A stretch of 30,797 nt of DNA from JBBIGV01 sp037447335 (lineage in GTDB: Bacteria > Bacteroidota > Ignavibacteria > Ignavibacteriales > Ignavibacteriaceae): contig JBBIGV010000037.1 in the NCBI GenBank assembly GCA_037447335.1, positions 1 through 30,797 of the forward strand. The letters are read 5' to 3'. The position numbers were made by a program, and so were the translations under genes. Of the stretch, positions 25,331 to 30,797 are shown one piece after another (the stretch's first letter is position 1; each line of letters opens with the position of its first letter). The notes under the pieces are model-generated. The model ran no database searches and was not told the origin of the DNA. It worked only from the letters and a program-made list of their open reading frames with translations.

Positions 25331-26353
25331 ATGAGCATACTTGTAGATAAAAAAACCCGCCTTGTGGTTCAGGGCATTACCGGTGGAGAGGGATCATTTC
25401 ATTCTCAACAAATGATTGAATATGGAACAAATGTAGTTGCAGGAGTAACACCCGGCAAAGGTGGTACTGAATTTCAGGGAGCGCCTGTATTTAATACTGT
25501 AGAAGAAGCAGTTAAAAAAACAGACGCCAATACATCTGTAATTTTTGTACCGCCGGCTTTTGCAGCGGATGCAATTCTTGAAGCGGCTAATGCAGGAATA
25601 AAAGTTATTATCTGTATTACCGAAGGTATTCCTGCTAATGATATGATTAAAGTATATCATGTGATAAAATCAAAAGATGTAGTACTAGTAGGACCAAATT
25701 GCCCCGGTGTAATCTCTCCCGGCAAAGCAAAAGTTGGTATAATGCCCGGATTCATACATAAAGCCGGAAAAATCGGCGTCGTTTCCCGCAGCGGCACCTT
25801 AACTTATGAGGCCGTAAAACAACTCACAGATGTGAACCTGGGGCAGTCTACCTGTGTCGGCATTGGCGGTGACCCGGTTATAGGATCAAGGTTTATCGAT
25901 ATAATAAAATTATTCAATGATGACCCCGGCACTGATGGCATTGTTATGATAGGAGAGATTGGTGGAAGTGCAGAAGAAGAAGCAGCAGAATTCATAAAGA
26001 AAAATGTTAAAAAACCCGTTGTTGGATTTATTGCCGGAAGGACAGCTCCCCCCGGTAGAAGAATGGGTCACGCCGGTGCTATCATCTCCGGAGGCAAAGG
26101 CACTGCCTCTGAGAAAATGGAGGCAATGAAGAAAGCAGGTATAAAAGTAGTCGAAAGCCCCGCGGAAATCGGCAGTACAATGCTTAAAGCGATTGAAAAC
26201 CGGAAGAAAAAAGACAGAATAAAGAAAAGCAAAACCGCTGCAAAGAAAAAAATTAAAGTAAAAGTCAGGAGCAGCAGCAAAAAGAAAGCTGTTCAAAGAG
26301 TAAAGAGTAAGACTAACCGGGCAAAGCGCGCAGCAGCCCGTAAAAAGAAATAG
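25331..26353 (+). CDS. sucD: Succinyl-CoA ligase alpha subunit with a Lys/Arg-rich C-terminal tail
   Basis: This subunit binds CoA and carries the phosphorylated His in the interconversion of succinyl-CoA and succinate (TCA cycle, substrate-level phosphorylation). Residues 1-288 follow the family: RLVVQGITGGEGSFHSQQM, GVTPGKGG, VGPNCPGVISPG, GVVSRSGTLTYEA, GIGGDPVIG and the active His247 in RMGHAGAIISGGKGTASEKM. The usual end near VVESPAEIGSTM is followed by about 50 extra residues of which roughly half are Lys or Arg, resembling histone H1-like tails. The frame is continuous. Such a tail could bind nucleic acid or acidic partners; its role is unknown. No sucC is adjacent. ndk follows after 48 bases, probably in one transcript. 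Confidence 0.94.
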   Translation: MSILVDKKTRLVVQGITGGEGSFHSQQMIEYGTNVVAGVTPGKGGTEFQGAPVFNTVEEAVKKTDANTSVIFVPPAFAADAILEAANAGIKVIICITEGIPANDMIKVYHVIKSKDVVLVGPNCPGVISPGKAKVGIMPGFIHKAGKIGVVSRSGTLTYEAVKQLTDVNLGQSTCVGIGGDPVIGSRFIDIIKLFNDDPGTDGIVMIGEIGGSAEEEAAEFIKKNVKKPVVGFIAGRTAPPGRRMGHAGAIISGGKGTASEKMEAMKKAGIKVVESPAEIGSTMLKAIENRKKKDRIKKSKTAAKKKIKVKVRSSSKKKAVQRVKSKTNRAKRAAARKKK

Positions 26354-26401
26354 TGAGATCATAATACATACGATCAAAACAATAAATATTATTCAGGAGA
26401 T

Positions 26402-26830
26402 ATGTTGAACAACAGAACATTAGCAATCATAAAACCGGATGCGGTTAAAGACAATAAAATTGGCGAGATAATATCAATCATTACTCGCGCCGGGTTCAAA
26501 ATTAAAGCGATGAAAATGGTACGGCTTACACGTGAATCTGCAGAGGGTTTTTATGAAATACACAAAGAAAGATCCTTCTTTGGAGAACTTATCGAGTATA
26601 TGACATCCGGACCTTGTGTTCCAATAGCCCTCGAAAAAGAAAATGCCGTAGAAGATTACAGAAAAATTATTGGTGCAACGGATCCCGCTAAAGCTGAAGA
26701 AGGTACAATCAGAAAATTATACGCCAGAAATATTCAGTTTAATGCTGTTCACGGATCAGATTCAGATGAAAATGCAGCAAAAGAAATTGCTCATTTTTTC
26801 TCGCGTAACGAATTACTTAATAACGGATAA
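26402..26830 (+). CDS. ndk: Nucleoside diphosphate kinase
   Basis: The enzyme exchanges the terminal phosphate among nucleoside triphosphates through a phospho-His. The 142-residue protein has the expected motifs: TLAIIKPDAVKDNKIGEII at the start, the KERSFFGELIEYMTSGPCV block and the active-site His in NAVHGSDSDENAAKEI. It follows sucD by 48 bases and a Shine-Dalgarno AGGAG lies just before the ATG. Joint expression with succinyl-CoA ligase fits the known physical and metabolic link between the two enzymes in other bacteria. A terminator follows. Confidence 0.96.
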   Translation: MLNNRTLAIIKPDAVKDNKIGEIISIITRAGFKIKAMKMVRLTRESAEGFYEIHKERSFFGELIEYMTSGPCVPIALEKENAVEDYRKIIGATDPAKAEEGTIRKLYARNIQFNAVHGSDSDENAAKEIAHFFSRNELLNNG

Positions 26831-26838
26831 TTAAAATT

Positions 26839-26887
26839 AAGCTGGTGTGAATCTTCTGAAAGATGACTTACATCAGCTTTTTATTTT
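26839..26887 (+). terminator. Intrinsic terminator after ndk
   Basis: AAGCTGGTGT (26839-26848) pairs with ACATCAGCTT (26870-26879), nine Watson-Crick pairs and one G-T, followed by TTTTATTTTTTT. The loop is 21 bases and can itself form a short inner pairing. It ends only a few bases before the next gene's start codon. Confidence 0.8.
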
Positions 26888-26893
26888 TTTAAG

Positions 26894-28168
26894 TTGAAAG
26901 CTATTACTATAAAAACTCATCACAATTCCCGGATATTTCTTCTTACAATTCTCGTTTTCTTTAATGCTTCGTGCTGCTCACGAAGTTCGAATCAGGAAAA
27001 TCTTCAAACCGGAGCAGACAGACTTGTAAGTGAATTCATTTATAAAATTGAGAATAAAAACCTCCCACTGGTTGTAAACCATACAAGTTTATTGAGTAAT
27101 GGAGAGCATTTGGTTGATGCTCTTTTAAAATTTGAAGATATCCGTATAAAAAAGATATTCTCCCCGGAGCATGGTTTCAGGGGAAATATTCAGGCAGGCG
27201 AATATATTCTCAATGGGATTGATTCGAAAACTGAATTACCGGTTATTTCGCTCTACGGAAATCAAAAAAAGCCAACCTCAGAAATGCTTCGGGATATTGA
27301 TATTATAATCTATGATATTCAGGATATCGGCATCAGGTACTACACATATATTTCAACACTATATTATATTCTTGAAAGTGCATCTGAATTTTCGAAAAAG
27401 GTAATTCTGCCCGACCGCCCTAATCCGATAACCGGAAGCATAATTGAAGGACCTGTTCTGAAAGAACGTTTTAAGTCATTTGTGGGAATTGCACCGATTC
27501 CTGTCCGGTACGGAATGACAGCAGGTGAACTTGCACTCTTTTTTGCAAATGAAAATTTTTCCGGCAATCTTCATTCAGACCAGCTTGAAATTATTAAGAT
27601 GAAGTACTGGGATCGAAGCAAGTATCTGGATTTTTATTCTGATTCATGGATAAATCCTTCTCCAAATATTCCTGATCTGAACACAGCAATTATTTACGCC
27701 GGAACCTGCCTGATAGAAGCTACAAACATTTCTGAAGGCAGAGGAACAACAAAAACATTTAAATATATCGGGGCACCATTCATTGAACCGGAAAAGCTGG
27801 TTGAAAAACTATTGGAATTTAATCCGGAGGGCATTTTAATTCATCCGGTTTCTTTTACTCCAAAGGAAATTAAAGGCGTTGTTTCCAATCCAAAATATAA
27901 AAATGAGCTTTGTTACGGAATTGAAATTGAATTAATTGACAGAGAAAAATTTAAGCCCGTAAAATTCGGACTTCAACTTGTTTCTGCTTTAACTAAATTG
28001 TATCCGAAAAATATCAGCTTTAACATTCGCTTCTTCGATAATCTCAGCGGTGATGCTAAAATAAGAGAGCAGATTCTCAGCGGTAAGAATCCGGATAAAA
28101 TTTATAAAGACTTACTTACGGAACTGGAAAAATTTGATAACAAGAGAAATAAATATTTACTTTATTAA
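26894..28168 (+). CDS. DUF1343 lipoprotein, NamZ-like exo-beta-N-acetylmuramidase
   Basis: DUF1343 proteins include NamZ, which releases N-acetylmuramic acid from the ends of peptidoglycan chains during wall recycling. The family pattern is clear: LPLVVNHTSLLSNGEHLVDAL, FSPEHGFRG, LPVISLYG followed by KPTSEML, YDIQDIGIRYYTYISTL, LPDRPNPITGSIIEGPVL, PVRYGMTAGELA and SEGRGTTKTF. A lipoprotein signal precedes it, with tandem Cys27-Cys28 after NAS. The start is TTG at 26894; no in-frame ATG is available and no clear ribosome-binding site is seen. It begins only seven bases after the T-run of the ndk terminator, so expression must come from readthrough or from a promoter overlapping the terminator. 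A second lipoprotein gene follows after 15 bases. Confidence 0.88.
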   Translation: MKAITIKTHHNSRIFLLTILVFFNASCCSRSSNQENLQTGADRLVSEFIYKIENKNLPLVVNHTSLLSNGEHLVDALLKFEDIRIKKIFSPEHGFRGNIQAGEYILNGIDSKTELPVISLYGNQKKPTSEMLRDIDIIIYDIQDIGIRYYTYISTLYYILESASEFSKKVILPDRPNPITGSIIEGPVLKERFKSFVGIAPIPVRYGMTAGELALFFANENFSGNLHSDQLEIIKMKYWDRSKYLDFYSDSWINPSPNIPDLNTAIIYAGTCLIEATNISEGRGTTKTFKYIGAPFIEPEKLVEKLLEFNPEGILIHPVSFTPKEIKGVVSNPKYKNELCYGIEIELIDREKFKPVKFGLQLVSALTKLYPKNISFNIRFFDNLSGDAKIREQILSGKNPDKIYKDLLTELEKFDNKRNKYLLY

Positions 28169-28183
28169 TACAGGACAAAAAAA

Positions 28184-29221
28184 ATGAAATACATTCTGAT
28201 AGTATTTACAGCCGCATTATTAATTGGCTGCGGCAATACTGAGAAAGTTGAGATACCCGACGAACAGCAGCTTCAGTTTGATACAACCGATATTAAAACA
28301 GAACCGGTTACGGAAACCATCAACTCATTTCTGTTAAGGTATAAATTCAAAAAGGGTGATAAGATTAACTATCGCTACACTTCAATTGCAGATGGCATGC
28401 AGCGAATTGAAGCCGATACTTCCTTCGAACAGGTTTCAAAACAAACGGTTACTTATTTAGTTAATCTTACGATCAATAGCGTTGATGCTGATAGTGTTAT
28501 AGAGCTTTCCGTTAATATACCAAGGATAAAAGCTGAAGTTATTGCTGAAGGTATTAAGATGGATTATGATTCGGGCGGCGAACGGGATAGTTTAACTAAA
28601 GTCCAATTTGCTGAATATGAATCTGTAGCTAATAATCCATTTGAGGTAAGAATAGCAAAGACCGGCGAATTATTAGAAATTTTCAGAGTTGACAGACTTG
28701 TTAATGCATTTCTTAACCTAAGAGGTGCGCCGGAGAATATTTCGGCTGATGACAGGATGATGGTCAGACAGCAGATAATTGAAGGAGCTTTAAAACCAAT
28801 CGTTGTACAGCTTTTCAGACAGCTTCCTGGTCATTATGTAGCAAAGGATTCAATTTGGGTATTGCCAACTACACGTTCCAGGCTGCTGGTTTTCGATCTT
28901 GAAAATACCAGTTCATACACCATTGAAAACATTGAAAAATATCAGAATGACCTTTTAGCTGTTTTTTCAGGTTCTATACGCACATCCATTACCGGTCCGC
29001 AGAATTTATCTGAAAAAGGAATAAATTATCAATTCGAAATGCCCCGGACTTCTGCCAGCGGTACGATCTACTTCAATATCGACAAAGGATTGGTTCAAAA
29101 ATCCCGTACTCAAACAGTGATTGAAGCAAAATATTTTATGGAAGTTCCTACGCCAACCGGTAAGGAAAAAGGCTCGCGAAAAGATAAAATAACAACTACT
29201 AATATTGTGGAAAGAATTTAG
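28184..29221 (+). CDS. Lipoprotein of unknown function, DUF6263-like
   Basis: This is a 345-residue lipoprotein with a clear lipobox (LLIGC, Cys16), a short linker and a beta-rich body. The opening LRYKFKKGDKINYRYTS and the pattern of alternating strands with ELSVNIPRI and GTIYFNIDKGLVQKSRTQ resemble the DUF6263 family of secreted proteins; that is a tentative match. It follows the NamZ-like gene by 15 bases and so is probably in the same transcript. The C-terminus is Lys-rich (GKEKGSRKDK). No catalytic motif was seen. A shared hairpin terminator lies beyond it, convergent with the NfeD gene. Confidence 0.72.
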   Translation: MKYILIVFTAALLIGCGNTEKVEIPDEQQLQFDTTDIKTEPVTETINSFLLRYKFKKGDKINYRYTSIADGMQRIEADTSFEQVSKQTVTYLVNLTINSVDADSVIELSVNIPRIKAEVIAEGIKMDYDSGGERDSLTKVQFAEYESVANNPFEVRIAKTGELLEIFRVDRLVNAFLNLRGAPENISADDRMMVRQQIIEGALKPIVVQLFRQLPGHYVAKDSIWVLPTTRSRLLVFDLENTSSYTIENIEKYQNDLLAVFSGSIRTSITGPQNLSEKGINYQFEMPRTSASGTIYFNIDKGLVQKSRTQTVIEAKYFMEVPTPTGKEKGSRKDKITTTNIVERI

Positions 29222-29234
29222 GACTCATTATCAT

Positions 29235-29283
29235 AAAAAATGATCCGGATGTTTGAATTTCTTTTCAATGCATCCGGATCATT
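29235..29283. terminator. Bidirectional terminator between convergent genes
   Basis: AATGATCCGGATG (29239-29251) and CATCCGGATCATT (29271-29283) make a perfect 13-bp stem with a 19-base loop. On the minus strand it is followed by at least six T (window 29235-29240), ending the NfeD transcript; on the plus strand the tail is TATT, weaker. Confidence 0.85.
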
Positions 29284-29318
29284 TATTCATAACCAGTTCA
29301 GTGCAATTTCGGACAGGA

Positions 29319-30632
29319 TTATTCTTTAACCTGCTGTACTACAACCTTAATACCTTCAACCTTGATAACTTTTATCTTCTTTCCTTTCTCGATGTAATCC
29401 CAATCCGCAACAACATCCACCCTTCTACCGTTTATCTCCACAGAGCCTGCAGGTCTTAAATCAGTTAGGGCAATTCCTTCCATGCCGAGCAGTTCTTTTT
29501 CAGAAGGATATGCAACAAATCCTGTTTCCGATGTTTCGGATGTGCTTAGTACAAGCTTGCTAAATATTGAAGACTTTGGCAGAAATTTTGCCAATAGTAA
29601 AATCTGTACAATAGCTGCTAACAGTGCTACTGCAAGTTGAATGATTGCAGTTGATACAATATCAAAATCAAAAACAGGCATAGTTCCGGTAAGAGCCATA
29701 AATAAAGATGCGATCACGAGTATAATTCCACTTATACCTGCAATTCCAAAACCGGGGATAACAAATAATTCCACTGCTATAAGTCCCAAGCCGATAAGAA
29801 ATAAAAGTATATCTATTATTGATGCAAGCTGCAGCACATAAGATGATCCGAAGAAAAGCGCTAAAGCGATCAAACCAGCAGTACCGGGAACACCCCAGCC
29901 GGGCGTTTTGACTTCGGCTAACAGTCCAAAAAAGCCAATCATAATGAGTATAGTTGATATGATAGGATTATTCAGAAACCGAACCACTTCCTCTGCCCAA
30001 TTGGTTTCAACTCTGATTATTTGTGCACCCTCATATCCGAATTCTTCGAGCATCTCCTCAAAATTATTAACGATTATGTCTGTCATTTCATAGACTTTGG
30101 CTTCTTCAGCAGTAAGAGTAATAAGCTGTGTGGAATCGACAAGCCCCTCAACAACAATACGTTCATCAACCATACCCTGCGCTACGTCGGTTCTTCGTCC
30201 GTTACGTTCTGCAGTAGAGCGCATTTCCGATCGCATATAGGATTGATATTTCTCCCCGACTTTTTCACCGGTCTGATCAACTACTGTGGCTGCACCTATA
30301 AGACTTCCCGGAACCATTGCAATTTTATCACAGGAAATTGCTATCAGAGCTCCTGCGCTTACTGCACGGTTATTAATGAATGCGATGGTCGGTATTTTAC
30401 TTGAAAGGATTGCATCTTTTATTTGAGTTGCAGCATCAACCCTGCCGCCAAAAGTGTTTATCTTAAATACAATTGCATCGGCATTATTCTTTTCAGCCTC
30501 TGAAATAATCCGGGATATATAGGGAGATAAACCAAGCTCAATATCCCTGTCAATAAAGGCAAGATATACTTTCTTCTGCTGCGGAAGAATCTGCACTGCA
30601 AACAAAAACAACATGAATAAAATCGTCTTCAC
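29319..30632 (-). CDS. Long-form NfeD membrane protein with ClpP-class serine protease domain
   Basis: The protein has a signal peptide, a periplasmic ClpP-like serine protease domain, several membrane segments and a C-terminal OB-fold NfeD domain (GMEGIALTDLRPAGSVEINGRRVDVV, cited by its core LRPAGSVEINGRRVDV). The protease part shows FKINTFGGRVDAATQI and the nucleophile region NNRAVSAGALIAISCDKI. The family is linked to membrane quality control and commonly partners with stomatin-like proteins; no stomatin gene is present in the window. I place the start at GTG (30632), where CCGGAG lies 7 bases upstream and the product begins with a good signal sequence (MKTILFMLFLFAVQIL). A TTG at 30668 would add 12 residues. 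Total length is about 437 residues. Confidence 0.92.
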   Translation of the reverse strand: MKTILFMLFLFAVQILPQQKKVYLAFIDRDIELGLSPYISRIISEAEKNNADAIVFKINTFGGRVDAATQIKDAILSSKIPTIAFINNRAVSAGALIAISCDKIAMVPGSLIGAATVVDQTGEKVGEKYQSYMRSEMRSTAERNGRRTDVAQGMVDERIVVEGLVDSTQLITLTAEEAKVYEMTDIIVNNFEEMLEEFGYEGAQIIRVETNWAEEVVRFLNNPIISTILIMIGFFGLLAEVKTPGWGVPGTAGLIALALFFGSSYVLQLASIIDILLFLIGLGLIAVELFVIPGFGIAGISGIILVIASLFMALTGTMPVFDFDIVSTAIIQLAVALLAAIVQILLLAKFLPKSSIFSKLVLSTSETSETGFVAYPSEKELLGMEGIALTDLRPAGSVEINGRRVDVVADWDYIEKGKKIKVIKVEGIKVVVQQVKE

Positions 30633-30743
30633 TTTATTACTCCGGATTCTTAATTCCTTTTGGTTCAAATATTAGCTTTAATGTTAATGCAAATTTAAGT
30701 CAAAAGCTTTAAACTACATAACAGGAATTGTTAAGTATAATGA

Positions 30744-30797
30744 TTCTTAATTCCGAGATAGAAATATCAGAAGGTCTGTTTAAAGAGCCAAAAATGG
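30744..30797. repeat. Right copy of the 54-bp inverted terminal repeat
   Basis: This is the exact reverse complement of bases 2-55. On the plus strand an ATG at 30740 opens a frame through the repeat to the window edge (MILNSEIEISEGLFKEPKM); on the minus strand a frame enters from the edge and stops at 30711-30709. Neither peptide is recognised, so the coding strand of the repeat is undecided. Confidence 0.9.

Noticed and set aside
1..30797. A linear replicon or plasmid with terminal inverted repeats
   Set aside because: The content is chromosomal housekeeping genes, no replication or partition gene is present, and the repeat is short and cut by the edge. A repeat-induced contig break is simpler.

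Overview
This is an AT-rich chromosomal segment, probably one whole assembly contig, from a Gram-negative bacterium that I would place near Ignavibacteria (Bacteroidota/Chlorobi lineage). The placement is inferred. It rests on a TonB-dependent receptor with an N-terminal carboxypeptidase-regulatory-like domain, several candidate promoters of the Bacteroidota type (TTG, about 20 nt, TAnnTTTG; best case upstream of smpB), lipoproteins, and a pyruvoyl-dependent arginine decarboxylase. No rRNA, tRNA, CRISPR array, transposase or phage gene was seen. No gap between genes exceeds 300 bases.

Layout. 1-3100: a small secreted protein, a strong terminator, a thioesterase/nitrilase-family pair on the minus strand, and aspartate-semialdehyde dehydrogenase. 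3100-7200: a frameshifted methyltransferase and a sugar-type ABC importer whose binding protein and first permease are fused in one 741-residue protein. 7400-11260: a small lipoprotein, then smpB, tyrS, pyruvoyl-dependent arginine decarboxylase and a terC-like gene broken by two frameshifts. 11280-11750: a ParE-type toxin gene with an in-frame stop and its antitoxin. 11820-16580: a thiamine-salvage operon on the minus strand, made of a TPP riboswitch, a TonB receptor, thiamine pyrophosphokinase and a sodium:solute symporter. 16660-19260: a lytic transglycosylase with six LysM repeats. 19380-22540: an operon of a NitT/TauT-type permease, a motif-degenerate ABC ATPase and a propionyl-CoA-carboxylase-type beta subunit. 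22600-25130: UPF0158 protein, metallo-beta-lactamase-fold hydrolase and chorismate synthase. 25330-30630: succinyl-CoA ligase alpha with a Lys/Arg-rich tail, ndk, a NamZ-like (DUF1343) lipoprotein, another lipoprotein, and a long NfeD protein.

How the genes fit together. Most are housekeeping genes. The clearest regulated unit is the thiamine operon, whose leader shows an aptamer, an antiterminator and a terminator that exclude one another. Three likely single-base losses (one in the methyltransferase, two in terC) suggest either uncorrected indel errors or gene decay. The two window ends carry the same 54-base sequence in inverted orientation, which most likely marks a repeat where assembly stopped.
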